This document shows, piece after piece, positions 15,154 to 23,766 of a stretch of 39,276 nt of DNA. The notes under the pieces are model-generated. The model was not told the origin of the DNA, made no database searches, and was given only the letters and a program-made list of their open reading frames with translations. The stretch covers positions 1 through 39,276 of the forward strand of contig JAEUUL010000018.1 in the NCBI GenBank assembly GCA_016787485.1. The letters are read 5' to 3'. This DNA comes from Bacteroidota bacterium. Lineage in GTDB: Bacteria; Bacteroidota; Bacteroidia; NS11-12g; UBA955. Numbering within the stretch: the stretch's first letter is position 1; the number at the start of each line of letters is the position of its first letter. Both the position numbers and the translations under genes were made by a program.

Positions 15154-16389
15154 ATGAAACTCACCAAAACTACTTGCCTGATGCTGATTGCATTCGTGGC
15201 CGGCAATTCATTTGCACAGGGTGGCAAATCACCCCAGTTTATTTCCAAAAACGGAATCGGATTGGTAATGCCCGACAGTCTGTTCAGTATCAATTTCCGG
15301 TTTCGCATTCAAAGCCGGGTGGGTATTGCTTCGCACGAAGACAACCTGGGCAATGTGACCGAAGCAGATATGCGCATCCGGCGCATGCGTTTGCGTTTTG
15401 AAGGATTTATGCTGAACCCCCGCCTTACGTATAACGTTCAGCTGAGTTTTACCCGTGCTGACCAGGACTGGGACAACAGCGCAGTACCCCTGGTATTGCG
15501 CGATGCGATGATCAACTACGCGTTGACAAAACACTTCACCGTTGGAATCGGTCAGGGCAAACTCCCGGGCAACCGCCAGCGTGTGGTTTCATCCGGTGAT
15601 ATCCATTTTACTGACCGCAGCATTGTAAACAGCGCTTATACGCTGGACCGTGATGCCGGTTTGTTTGGAACCTACCGCCTGAACCTCGGCAAATCACCTT
15701 ACGTGTTGCTGAAAGGTGCCATTACCTCTGGCGAAGGACGCGGCATTGCAAATACCAAAGAATTTTCAAATACCGTGACACCCAATGGTGGTGTGGCATA
15801 CACAGGACGGGTGGAATTTCTGCCCCTGGGGGAATTCACAAACAAAGGAGATTATTTTGAAGGAGATCTGGAGAGAGAACCCAAACCCAAACTGAGCATT
15901 GGTGCTACCTATCATTACAATGACCGGGCCATCAGAACCCAGGGTCAACTGGGTAAGGCACTGTACGCAGCACGCAGTTTTGTGGGTACCAACCTGGATG
16001 TCATGCTGAAGTACAGGGGATGGGCCATCACATCTGAATACATCAGCCGCAAAATGGCCGATGGACAAAGCGTATTTACAAAAAAATCTGCAACCGATTC
16101 TGTGTATGTGATTGCAGGTTATGGTATCAATACGGAGGTGAGTTATACATTTAAAAACATGTGGGAAATCGCCGGCCGGTATGCCTTTATTCAGCCTGTT
16201 AAATCACTGAGTACGGTGGGGAAAGATGGTCAGAAATACGAAGAATATTGCCTGGGTTTGATTAAATATCTGCGCAAGCACAGGGTTAAACTTGTAAATG
16301 AACTGAGCTACTACAAGCGCACTGCAATCACCGGCACCAATCCGGTTGGTTTGGTGGGCTATAAATTCCAGGTGGAACTGGGTATCTGA
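15154..16389 (+). CDS. Phosphate-selective porin O/P family protein
   Basis: This 411-residue outer-membrane protein has a signal peptide (MKLTKTTCLMLIAFVAGNSFAQ) and a 16-strand-type barrel of the OprO/OprP family. Recognisable parts are FRIQSRVGIASHE, the ADMRIRRMRLRFEGFMLNPRLTYNVQLSF block, MINYALTKHFTVGIGQGKLPGNRQR, the surface loop with YTLDRDAGLFGTY, and the closing strand KFQVELGI. The family takes up phosphate or polyphosphate anions, but many Bacteroidota members have unknown substrates. A Pho-box-like repeat upstream supports phosphate. The gene stands alone between rarA and a strong terminator. Confidence 0.85.
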   Translation: MKLTKTTCLMLIAFVAGNSFAQGGKSPQFISKNGIGLVMPDSLFSINFRFRIQSRVGIASHEDNLGNVTEADMRIRRMRLRFEGFMLNPRLTYNVQLSFTRADQDWDNSAVPLVLRDAMINYALTKHFTVGIGQGKLPGNRQRVVSSGDIHFTDRSIVNSAYTLDRDAGLFGTYRLNLGKSPYVLLKGAITSGEGRGIANTKEFSNTVTPNGGVAYTGRVEFLPLGEFTNKGDYFEGDLEREPKPKLSIGATYHYNDRAIRTQGQLGKALYAARSFVGTNLDVMLKYRGWAITSEYISRKMADGQSVFTKKSATDSVYVIAGYGINTEVSYTFKNMWEIAGRYAFIQPVKSLSTVGKDGQKYEEYCLGLIKYLRKHRVKLVNELSYYKRTAITGTNPVGLVGYKFQVELGI

Positions 16390-16405
16390 TTACAAAAGAA
16401 CTACG

Positions 16406-16438
16406 AAAAAAAGGAGGGCATTCTGTCCTCCTTTTTTT
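16406..16438 (+). terminator. Rho-independent terminator after the porin gene
   Basis: GGAGG and CCTCC (16413-16417, 16427-16431) form a stem that is extended by a run of seven A bases on the left pairing with seven T bases on the right. It starts 17 bases after the stop at 16389. The A and T runs make it potentially active in both directions. Confidence 0.85.
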
Positions 16439-16512
16439 ATTGTTTTTGCCCGCTGTGGCAGGGATGAAGGCTTCATATGCCATACGTCAGATTTACTCAT
16501 CATGGAATTCAA

Positions 16513-16520
16513 TACTTTTG
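16513..16520 (+). promoter_or_regulatory. -7 promoter box of the lipoprotein gene at 16526
   Basis: TACTTTTG fits TAnnTTTG and ends five bases before the ATG at 16526. It lies inside the frame of the alternative ATG at 16502, so the later start is favoured. A TTTA at 16492-16495 is a weak, slightly misplaced -33 candidate. Confidence 0.45.
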
Positions 16521-16525
16521 TATGG

Positions 16526-17218
16526 ATGAGGAATTATTTGTGGTTGCTGCTTTTGCCCCTTGCATCCTGCGGGGTTATTGAAAAATCATCTCGGCATGAT
16601 TTTCACAGCGGGTATTACCAGATGAAAAAACCGGGGCAAACCACGGTTCCTGTGTATGTGCAGATGGAATCAGAAAAGGTGCAGGTTCACCCGGTGGTGA
16701 AAAGGGAAGTGGACCCCAAACCGGTGTTGCAGATGAACCTGTCACCAAACGACAGCCTGTGCCATTACCCGCTGCGCTTTCGCCGCAGTAGCCTGGATGT
16801 GGATATTACCACCATACTCATGAAATACCGCTTTTCAACGCCCGATTTGCCCGCGCAGCTGAACACCGATTTCAACGGGGCGCTGTATCTGGGCTGGCGC
16901 CATGATGCATACCGGGTTTCCGGAAAATCCGATCCGCTGGGCACATGCCGTTATGGCATCAGCAACCGCGGATTTGATTTCGGACTATTGGCCGGGTTGA
17001 CCTCGGTGCAAATGTCTCCGTTCACCACGGGTGGCAAAGGACAGCGGGAATACAATGCACCAGCCCTGCAGTATGGTTTTGCGGTGTTTGCCGAGAGCAA
17101 TGTGGCCAGTTTCGGTCTTGCAGCAGGGTATGATCACCTCTTGGGTTCGGAACGCAACATTTGGATTTACCGCAACAAACCCTGGCTGGGTTTTGTGGTG
17201 GGTCTGGCGTTGAACTGA
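16526..17218 (+). CDS. Lipoprotein of unknown function with a barrel-like C-terminal region
   Basis: From the ATG at 16526 the protein has 230 residues and starts MRNYLWLLLLPLASCG, a clear lipoprotein signal with lipobox LASC (Cys15). After a polar region of about 80 residues come alternating beta strands ending in aromatic residues: LDVDITTILMKYRF, FNGALYLGWRHDAYRVSG, FDFGLLAGLTSVQM, LQYGFAVFAESNVASFGLAAGYDHLLG, and the final PWLGFVVGLALN. This resembles a small outer-membrane barrel. No family is recognised. An ATG at 16502 would add eight residues but precedes the likely transcription start. It follows the porin terminator, so it is a separate unit. Confidence 0.72.
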   Translation: MRNYLWLLLLPLASCGVIEKSSRHDFHSGYYQMKKPGQTTVPVYVQMESEKVQVHPVVKREVDPKPVLQMNLSPNDSLCHYPLRFRRSSLDVDITTILMKYRFSTPDLPAQLNTDFNGALYLGWRHDAYRVSGKSDPLGTCRYGISNRGFDFGLLAGLTSVQMSPFTTGGKGQREYNAPALQYGFAVFAESNVASFGLAAGYDHLLGSERNIWIYRNKPWLGFVVGLALN

Positions 17219-17261
17219 TGGTGTTGAGAATCCTGTTCCCCGGTTTTGTTTAGGTCCCGAT

Positions 17262-17309
17262 GTGGGGGTACGTAGGGGCGGGTCGCGACCCGCCCCTACG
17301 TACCCCCAC
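17262..17309. repeat. Perfect 48-bp GC-rich palindrome between convergent genes
   Basis: The sequence from GTGGGGGTACGTAGGGG to CCCCTACGTACCCCCAC is a perfect inverted repeat centred on TCGCGA (17283-17288) with no loop. It lies 43 bases after the lipoprotein stop and 12 bases before the dnaE stop, where it could end transcription from both sides, though no T-run follows. The TAGGGGCGGGTCGCGACCCGCCCCTA core looks like a dispersed palindromic repeat; only one copy is in this window. Confidence 0.8.
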
Positions 17310-17321
17310 CGCGTTCCGCCG

Positions 17322-20300
17322 CTACTCCCATCTCGGGTCTGCCACATACGGCATCTTCTCCATCTGCTCCACATCTACACTCAGCACGCCGAAATCGTCC
17401 ACCACCACACCCACAATGCGGTATACACCGCGGCCCTTGAACGGCCAATGACGCACCGCATCCGGGAAATGGGTGGTGTCAAAGAAATGTCCTTTGTGGT
17501 CCAGCCATGTGCCAAAATTCATCTCCTGTCCCTTGATGGTGCGCGTGGGTTTGATGGTGACCAGATAGCCCCATATCTCTACCCGTTTGCCCAGTCCACG
17601 TGCTATACTGTGCGCGGTGTGCATGCGTTTCCGTTGTTCTGCTGTGAGTCCTGCCACCATGTCAAACGGGTTACAGAGGGGAAAACCCAGCAGTTCTATC
17701 TGCTCAAATGCATCCTCCACCTGGTCATAGCTCAGGTTGGGCAACACAAATTCTTTCGGTGGCTCACGGAAGAGTTTCTCAGTTACCGGTCCCGGTTTCT
17801 TCTTGTTCATCATCCAGTGCGCCTCCCACATCAGCTCTTTCCGGTTTTTTCCGGTAAACCGGAAGGCCCCCATGCGGATCAGAATCTTCAGTTGCTCCAG
17901 ACCGGGTTCGGTGCGTTCCTTAAAGTCGTACAGGTTTTTATACGCACCATTCGCGTCGCGTTCTGCCACTATTTGCCGGGCAAACTTCTGTTCCAGCGAG
18001 GCTACATGCACCAGTCCCAGATATATGGTTTTCCCGCGGATGCCGGTGAGATACCCGCTGTGGTTTACATCGGGTGCCTGCACATCGGCGCCACACATGC
18101 GCGCGGCATGTACATAAAATTCGGTGCGGTAAAATCCCCCGAAATTGTTGATTACACCTACATAAAACTCCAGCGGGTAATACGCTTTTAAATACAGGCT
18201 CTGATAGCTTTCTACCGCATAGCTGGCGCTATGTCCCTTGGCAAAACTGTAACCCGCAAAACTTTCAATCTGAAACCATACCTCGGCTGCCAGTGCATCG
18301 CTATGGCCCTTTTCTTTGCACAGGATAAAAAAACGTTCTTTCACCTTCTGAAACTCCTCGCGGCTGCGAAACTTGCCACTCATGCCACGGCGCAGTACAT
18401 CGCTTTCTGCCAGTCCCAGCCCCGCAAAATGGTGTGCAACCTTAATCACATCCTCCTGATACACCATAATGCCATAGGTGTCGGGCATGATTTCCATCAT
18501 CACCGGATGGGCTTCTTTGCGCTTTTCAGGGTCTATATGCCTTTCTATGTAGCCGCGCATCATGCCACTGCGGGCCACCCCGGGGCGTATCACACTGCTG
18601 GCCGCCACCAGCGTAAGGTAATCTTCGCATTTCAACTTGCGCAGCAGTTGCCGCATGGCCGGACTCTCCACATAAAAGCAGCCCATGGTATGCCCGGTGC
18701 TGATGAGCCGCCGTATGCGGTCGTCTTTCTTAAACTCCTGTATGCGGTGGATGTCTGTGTCTTCTCCCTGATTCTGTTTTATAATCGCTATGGCGTCTTT
18801 GATATGCCCCAGTCCGCGCTGACTCAGAATGTCGAACTTGGCCAGCCCCAGGTCTTCGGCCTCCAGCATGCTCCACTGCACGGTCTGAAATCCTTTGGGC
18901 GGCATATCCAGCGCCGAATAGTAAAAGATGGGCTTGTCTGAAATGAGTATGCCCCCGGCGTGAATGCTGCGGTAGTTTGGTGATTCGTGCAGCCGGTGGG
19001 CATAGCGCATGATTTTTGCCGTCAGGGTTTCGCGTTCAGTCACCCGCACATGTTTGCCCAGTTTGGGCTTTTCGCCTATTCCCGGCGCGGAGTATATGTT
19101 CCCCTGCTCTGTGTGTCCTCCGATCTTGTGGGCTTCCTCCAGCATGGAAGGGGAGAAGTAGGTGGGTTTGTCCAGCAAATGGTCTATTTCTTCCTTGGGC
19201 AGGCCGAATACTTTTCCCAGTTCCCGCACCACGGCGTTGGCCTGAAAGGTGCTGTAAGTGGCCAGCAGGGCAGTGTGTTCTGTACCATGTTTTTTGAAAA
19301 TGTAATCCGTAACCGTGTCGCGGTCCTGCCAGCTGAAATCCAGGTCAAAATCCGGCGGACTGGTGCGGAAGGGGTTGATGAACCGTTCGAAGTACAAATC
19401 CAGATCGATGGGATCCACATCTGTTATCTGCAGGCAATAGGCCGCCATACTGTTCGCCCCGCTGCCCCTCCCCACATAGTAAAATCCCTGCTCCCGGGCA
19501 AACCGGCATATGTCCCAGCTGATGAGAAAGTAGGAGGTGAAACCCAACTCATAAATCATTTTCATCTCATTCTCAAGCCGCAGCTTGGTGGCGTAGTTGT
19601 ATCTGGGATAACGGTAGCGGAGTCCTTCAAAGGCCTTCTCGGTCATAAGCCGGAAATCTTCCTCCGGATCTCCGGTAAATACTTTTTTGTTCTGGTTTCC
19701 TCCAAAGTGCACCATGAAGGAGCATTGCTCCAACAGATGAAGGGTATTGTGTACCAGCACAGGTGCATCGCGGTAAAGGTGCAGAATCTCTTCTGTGCCC
19801 GTGTATTGGTGATGTGGCGGTGCCGCTTCCCCGTCGGGCAGTTTGCTCAGCAGGCAGTTGTTGGCCATACAGCGCAGCAGACGATGGGTATTGTGGTCTG
19901 TGCGGTTGCGGAATGTGGCAGTACACAGGGCAAGCAGTTTTCCGGACTGGCTTTTCCATGGAGAAAAGCGGAGTTTTTGCAACTGTTCAGGCCGCACCCC
20001 TATAAATTCATATTCACGCAGTTTGTGCCTGAACCCCTTTTCCAGGGTTCGTTCAAAGGGATATATAATAAAGGAGTGCTCAAAAGCAGGGGCGATTTCG
20101 GGCAACTTCAAATCCCGGAGCCTGTGCTCACTCAGGAACCGGTTGAGTTCTGCAAACCCATGCTCGTTTCGCGCAATGCCAATGTAAAGACAGCGCCCAC
20201 CCGTATCTCCCTCCCTGAAATCAATGCCTGCGCAGGGTTTGAGCCCCGGATGCTTTTGTGCGGCACGGAAAAAATCCGGAATGCCACTCATGCAGTTGAT

Positions 20301-20429
20301 GTCTGTAAGACACAGGTACACGGGTGCTTCCGGGGTAGGAATCTCGCTGCGGACCACAAGCTCTGCCACATCGCCGGGCGACAAAATGCCGTAGCGCAAA
20401 CTGAAATAGGAGTGGCAGTTGAGAAACAT
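17322..20429 (-). CDS. dnaE: DNA polymerase III alpha-type subunit, short (DnaE2/ImuC-like) form
   Basis: This 1,035-residue C-family polymerase starts with the family-typical MFLNCHSYFSLRYG at 20429; 38 extra in-frame codons upstream look noncoding. Order of features: PHP domain (NCHSYFS, then LCLTDINCM, where a metal-binding His is replaced, so nuclease activity is unlikely); polymerase core with GRGSGANSMAAYC; catalytic aspartates in PDFDLDFSW (about 358) and KFDILSQRGLGH (about 531); helix-hairpin-helix region; and an OB fold (VEIWGYLVTIKPTRTIKGQEMNFGTW). It is shorter than the main replicative DnaE of Bacteroidota and resembles the second, damage-associated copy, though no imuA, imuB or dinB lies beside it. 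Assignment to the polymerase family is firm; the repair role is inferred. Confidence 0.9.
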   Translation of the reverse strand: MFLNCHSYFSLRYGILSPGDVAELVVRSEIPTPEAPVYLCLTDINCMSGIPDFFRAAQKHPGLKPCAGIDFREGDTGGRCLYIGIARNEHGFAELNRFLSEHRLRDLKLPEIAPAFEHSFIIYPFERTLEKGFRHKLREYEFIGVRPEQLQKLRFSPWKSQSGKLLALCTATFRNRTDHNTHRLLRCMANNCLLSKLPDGEAAPPHHQYTGTEEILHLYRDAPVLVHNTLHLLEQCSFMVHFGGNQNKKVFTGDPEEDFRLMTEKAFEGLRYRYPRYNYATKLRLENEMKMIYELGFTSYFLISWDICRFAREQGFYYVGRGSGANSMAAYCLQITDVDPIDLDLYFERFINPFRTSPPDFDLDFSWQDRDTVTDYIFKKHGTEHTALLATYSTFQANAVVRELGKVFGLPKEEIDHLLDKPTYFSPSMLEEAHKIGGHTEQGNIYSAPGIGEKPKLGKHVRVTERETLTAKIMRYAHRLHESPNYRSIHAGGILISDKPIFYYSALDMPPKGFQTVQWSMLEAEDLGLAKFDILSQRGLGHIKDAIAIIKQNQGEDTDIHRIQEFKKDDRIRRLISTGHTMGCFYVESPAMRQLLRKLKCEDYLTLVAASSVIRPGVARSGMMRGYIERHIDPEKRKEAHPVMMEIMPDTYGIMVYQEDVIKVAHHFAGLGLAESDVLRRGMSGKFRSREEFQKVKERFFILCKEKGHSDALAAEVWFQIESFAGYSFAKGHSASYAVESYQSLYLKAYYPLEFYVGVINNFGGFYRTEFYVHAARMCGADVQAPDVNHSGYLTGIRGKTIYLGLVHVASLEQKFARQIVAERDANGAYKNLYDFKERTEPGLEQLKILIRMGAFRFTGKNRKELMWEAHWMMNKKKPGPVTEKLFREPPKEFVLPNLSYDQVEDAFEQIELLGFPLCNPFDMVAGLTAEQRKRMHTAHSIARGLGKRVEIWGYLVTIKPTRTIKGQEMNFGTWLDHKGHFFDTTHFPDAVRHWPFKGRGVYRIVGVVVDDFGVLSVDVEQMEKMPYVADPRWE

Positions 20430-20560
20430 GTTGTTAAAATACGTGTCAATATTCCGACAACAATATAGCCAATATGGGACATATGTGCAATGCCCATGAC
20501 TTGCCCGACAAGCAGACCGCCCGTCCGACGTATATAAAATCACCCTGAAAAACAGAAACT

Positions 20561-20577
20561 CAGGCCGGATGGGCCTG
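20561..20577 (-). terminator. Possible weak terminator after the adaptor gene
   Basis: CAGGCC and GGCCTG (20561-20566, 20572-20577) form a six-bp stem just after the adaptor stop on the minus strand, followed by AGTTTCTGTTTTT. The T-run is interrupted and displaced, so termination would be partial. The rest of the 171-base gap before dnaE shows no clear promoter consensus; a short palindrome ACATATGT lies at 20479-20486. Confidence 0.3.
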
Positions 20578-20600
20578 GAAAAACCCGGATAAAGACAGCG

Positions 20601-21923
20601 TTATTTACCGAAAACCTGTTCCTTGGGGACTTTCTGCACCTTTTCCCCATCCAGCAGGGTTTTGGCTACTGCCATACCCGGAGCCGATATCACCTCATCC
20701 CCTTCCTTTACCCCTTCGGTCACTTCAAAATAATCTATATCCTGAATACCGGTGCGCACTTTCACCGCTTTTGCACGTCCGTTTTCAAGCAAAAATACCC
20801 AGGTCGTATTTTCTTCTTTCTTCGCATCATCCTTTTCTGCCGCAGCTCCGCTTTTCGGATTTTTGCGATTGATGGCTTTGGCGAGATTGCGGGTAGTAAC
20901 CGAAGAAATGGGTATGCTCAGCACATTGCGTCTGGACTCGGTGCGGATATCCACCGTTGCTGTCATTCCCGGCCTGAAGGGTTGGTTTTTGCCCTGTCCC
21001 AGGTCTGAATAGCTGGATGGAATGATGCGGACTTTCACCACAAACGTGGTTACCTGATCGGTGATGTTGGTGGCAGAAGCAAATTTTGCCGAATTGGCAA
21101 TCTGTGTTACCACACCGCGGAAAACCCGGTCAGGGTATGCATCTACCTTTATGTCTGCACTGTCTCCGCTTTGAATACGCACAATGTCGTTTTCATTCAC
21201 ATTCACTTCCACTTCCATCACATTCAGGTTGCTTATGCGCATGATTTCCGTGCCGGCCATCTGTGCAGTTCCCACCACACGTTCGCCTTTTTCGCTGCTC
21301 AACTGGGTTACGATTCCGGGTGCAGGTGCATAGATGCTGGTTCTGCCCAGATTCCTGCGCCCTTCTTCCAGTCTGGCGGCCACACTTTGTACAGAGTAAC
21401 GGCCGGCCAATATGTTCTTATCTGCAGCTGTAAGGTCGGCCTTGGCCACTTCGTATTGCATGCGCGCCTGGTCCCATTCCTGCTGGCTGATTACATGCTG
21501 GTCAAACAGGGATTTCTGGCGGTTGTAATTGCTTTCGGCCTGCATGAGGTTTGCATAACTGCGCGCCCGCTGTGCCTCACTACCGGCCAGGGAGGCTCTG
21601 GAATTGTCCAGGTTGGCACTCAGCTGACTCAGTGTGGTTTCGTACAATTCCGGATTGATGCGCAACAATAACTGACCCTGACGAACACTATCGCCTTCCT
21701 TTACTGCCATCTCCACGATTTCGCCGCTGACGTCGGCACTGATTTTTACTTCGGTCTCCGGTTGTATTTTCCCGCTTACACTCACTATTTCTGTGATGGT
21801 GCGCTTCACTACTTTGTCAGTAGCCACTTTTACACTCTTATCTCCGGAGTTTGCAATCCAAATCCCTGCAATGAGCAATATGATTCCACCCACTGCAAAC
21901 CAAATCCATAATTTTTTTGTCAT
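20601..21923 (-). CDS. Periplasmic adaptor (membrane fusion) protein, HlyD/MacA-like
   Basis: This 440-residue adaptor links an inner-membrane pump to a TolC channel. It has an N-terminal anchor (LWIWFAVGGIILLIAGIWIA, about 5-24), a first lipoyl half (VSGKIQPETEVKISADVSGEIVEMAVKEGDSV, about 49-80), a long alpha-helical hairpin (about 95-190, with LSANLDNSRASLAGSEAQRARSY), the second lipoyl half (TSIYAPAPGIVTQLSSEKGERVVG), and a beta-barrel plus proximal domain. An unusual charged linker (KNPKSGAAAEKDDAKKEENT, about 360-379) interrupts the proximal domain. The TolC-type gene ends five bases upstream on the same strand. No MacB-type permease is in the window, so the transporter partner must be encoded elsewhere. 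Confidence 0.9.
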   Translation of the reverse strand: MTKKLWIWFAVGGIILLIAGIWIANSGDKSVKVATDKVVKRTITEIVSVSGKIQPETEVKISADVSGEIVEMAVKEGDSVRQGQLLLRINPELYETTLSQLSANLDNSRASLAGSEAQRARSYANLMQAESNYNRQKSLFDQHVISQQEWDQARMQYEVAKADLTAADKNILAGRYSVQSVAARLEEGRRNLGRTSIYAPAPGIVTQLSSEKGERVVGTAQMAGTEIMRISNLNVMEVEVNVNENDIVRIQSGDSADIKVDAYPDRVFRGVVTQIANSAKFASATNITDQVTTFVVKVRIIPSSYSDLGQGKNQPFRPGMTATVDIRTESRRNVLSIPISSVTTRNLAKAINRKNPKSGAAAEKDDAKKEENTTWVFLLENGRAKAVKVRTGIQDIDYFEVTEGVKEGDEVISAPGMAVAKTLLDGEKVQKVPKEQVFGK

Positions 21924-21928
21924 CAGTT

Positions 21929-23347
21929 TTAATCTAATTTCAGGTCCAATCCACGGTAAAAATCAAGCACCAACCGGCGGAACAGGTATTCATAACGCAC
22001 ACTTACCAGGTTCAATCTGGCGGCTGCTTCTGCGCTGCGTGATATTTGAAGTTCAAACACGGAACTCTGTCCGGCATCGTATCTTTTCTGAACAAAATCC
22101 AGATTCATTTTCTGGGCCTCGTGGGCCGATTTATTCGCCTCGTACCGTTTCAGTGCAGACTGAAAATTGTTCCATGCCGTTACCACCTCATTGTACACGG
22201 TTTGTTTGCTGCGTTCCACGTTGAGCCGGGCTCTTTCCAACTCCAGCCCCGCATTCATTTTGGTTGTCCTTGCATTGAACTTGTTCCAGACCGGTACGTT
22301 CAGGTTCAGCCCGAAAGACTGACCAAAATTGTCCTGAATCTGTTTTGAGAACGCAATGGTTTTGGTATTTACTTTCCAAATAGGTGCTTCCACCCATTGA
22401 GATGTGCCCATCACACGCCCCGTTGTATCCCACCCCAAAAAGTTGTATCCCGTTGCCATCTTGGCATTTCCGGAATACACAGTGCTGAGATTGCCTCCCA
22501 GCGACAATACGGGCAGCATACTGCCTTTTGCCACCTTCAGCCGGTATTCTGCGGCCCGGGTGCGCAGTTCACTGCTCTCCACATCCGGACGGCGTTTCAG
22601 CGCACTGTCGTAAAGGGTGAGCATGTCTGCGGGGTAGTCTTCTGCAGGCACCACACCTATTTCCGATACCACAACGTCGAAATTCTGCTCCTGGGGCACC
22701 CGCATGACCATTTTCAATTGGGAAAGGGCATTCATTTCCTGATTTTTTGCATTAATCAGTGTCGCCTCGTCTCCGGCTTTCTGGGCTTTCAGATTCAGCA
22801 CCCCACCTTCGTTGATGGCCCCGGCGGCATATTGTTTTTCTGCCCGTTCCAGTTGGGCTTTAGTGCTGTTCAATGTTTCTGTGGCAGATTTTACCAGTTC
22901 TTTGGCTTGCACTACCTGTAAGAAGAAATTGGCTACAGAAAGTGAAATGTTCATCTCTGCATTGCGCATATCCGCTTCCGAGGCCAGCCACAGGTATTTG
23001 TTCTGGGATATATTGTTTCGGATCTGTCCACCTGCAAACAGGGTAACAGAGGTAGATAACTGAAAATTGTTGCTGGGGATGGCCGTCTGCACAAACTGGT
23101 TGGTGTAACGGTCCAGGCTCCGTCCGCTTTGCACAAATTGTCCCGCCCCGAAACTTAAATCCGGATACTTATTGAACTTGCTCTGCTGATACAGATTTTT
23201 ATTCTGTTGCTGAATCACTGCAGAAGTTGCAATATCCAGATTGTGTGTAACTGCCTGCTTTATGCAGTTCTCCAGCGTCCAGGCAGTGCCCTGAGCCTGT
23301 ATCTGCAATGCCGACAAAAACAGTAGTCCTGAAATAAATCTACGCAT
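21929..23347 (-). CDS. TolC-family outer-membrane efflux protein
   Basis: This 472-residue channel protein has a signal peptide (MRRFISGLLFLSALQIQAQG) and the two OEP repeats of TolC. The first has WTLENCIKQAVTHNLDIATS and LSFGAGQFVQSGRS; the second includes LTLYDSALKRRPDVESSELRTRAAEYRLKVAKGSMLPVLSLGG and FGLNLNVPVWNKFNARTTKMNAGLELERARLNVERS. It closes with VQKRYDAGQSSVFELQISRSAEAAARLNLVSVRYEYLFR. It should form the trimeric exit duct for the adaptor encoded five bases downstream. The in-frame ATG at 23356 lies inside the promoter box, so the start is set at 23347. It is divergent from the cobalamin operon. Confidence 0.92.
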   Translation of the reverse strand: MRRFISGLLFLSALQIQAQGTAWTLENCIKQAVTHNLDIATSAVIQQQNKNLYQQSKFNKYPDLSFGAGQFVQSGRSLDRYTNQFVQTAIPSNNFQLSTSVTLFAGGQIRNNISQNKYLWLASEADMRNAEMNISLSVANFFLQVVQAKELVKSATETLNSTKAQLERAEKQYAAGAINEGGVLNLKAQKAGDEATLINAKNQEMNALSQLKMVMRVPQEQNFDVVVSEIGVVPAEDYPADMLTLYDSALKRRPDVESSELRTRAAEYRLKVAKGSMLPVLSLGGNLSTVYSGNAKMATGYNFLGWDTTGRVMGTSQWVEAPIWKVNTKTIAFSKQIQDNFGQSFGLNLNVPVWNKFNARTTKMNAGLELERARLNVERSKQTVYNEVVTAWNNFQSALKRYEANKSAHEAQKMNLDFVQKRYDAGQSSVFELQISRSAEAAARLNLVSVRYEYLFRRLVLDFYRGLDLKLD

Positions 23348-23353
23348 CAGCCA

Positions 23354-23361
23354 CAAATCTA
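23354..23361 (-). promoter_or_regulatory. -7 promoter box of the tolC-adaptor pair; decides the start
   Basis: TAGATTTG on the minus strand ends six bases before the ATG at 23347. The alternative ATG (23354-23356) overlaps this box and so would probably not be in the message. Confidence 0.55.
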
Positions 23362-23443
23362 CATAAAGGAACAGGCCTTCCTTTCGGGTATCGACAGAAT
23401 TTTATCCGCATCGGACAGAATTTCCGGATATGGATTCATGTGG

Positions 23444-23484
23444 GTAAACAAAAATCCATACGTAAACAAAATTTCATAAGTTTG
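23444..23484 (+). promoter_or_regulatory. Promoter of the cobalamin operon with a tandem repeat
   Basis: The -7 box TAAGTTTG lies at 23477-23484. Transcription would start near 23490, just before the first riboswitch helix. Overlapping it is a tandem direct repeat, GTAAACAAAAATCCATA (23444-23460) and GTAAACAAAATTTCATA (23462-23478), 15 of 17 identical with an 18-bp period. The repeat could be an operator for a regulator acting in addition to the riboswitch. Confidence 0.5.
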
Positions 23485-23489
23485 TTCCC

Positions 23490-23665
23490 GATTTGGTTTC
23501 TGCCTTTGGGCAGAATGAAAAGGGAACTCCGGTGAAAATCCGGGACTGTACCCGCAGCTGTAACACCGTTCCGTTTTGCGGAATGTATCCGGTGCCTGTA
23601 TGCCACTGTCTCATTGGAAGACGGGAAGGCGCACCGGGTCGGTGAAGTCAGAAAACCTGCCACAT
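23490..23665 (+). ncRNA. Cobalamin (B12) riboswitch
   Basis: The aptamer is recognised from its conserved core. AGGGAACTCCGGTGAAAATC (23521-23540) is followed by the ACTGTACCCGCAGCTGTAA junction (from 23545), the B12-box TGCCACTGTC (23601-23610), a GGAAGACGGGAAGGCG-type hairpin, and the closing GAAGTCAGAAAACCTGCC (from 23645). The outer stem pairs GGTTTCTG (23495-23502) with CAGAAAACC (23649-23657). It lies about 100 bases before the BtuB-like gene. In this class, bound adenosylcobalamin lowers expression. No clear terminator follows, so control is probably at translation. Confidence 0.95.
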
Positions 23666-23766
23666 CACCCCTGCATCAGTGCTTTCGGGAAGAAAGGCGC
23701 CATGTATGAAGGTATTCCCCTTTTTGCATGTCCGGATTCCCACAGGTGCTTTTGCAACCCAAAGCT

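Noticed and set aside
18987..20468. 493-codon open frame antisense to the DnaE-type gene
   Set aside because: It mirrors the polymerase gene, whose motifs are unmistakable, and its translation shows no domain or signal; it is a by-product of codon bias.
20479..20486. ACATATGT palindrome upstream of dnaE as a LexA-type box
   Set aside because: Eight bases only, flanks do not continue the symmetry, and no matching site occurs by the other repair genes here.
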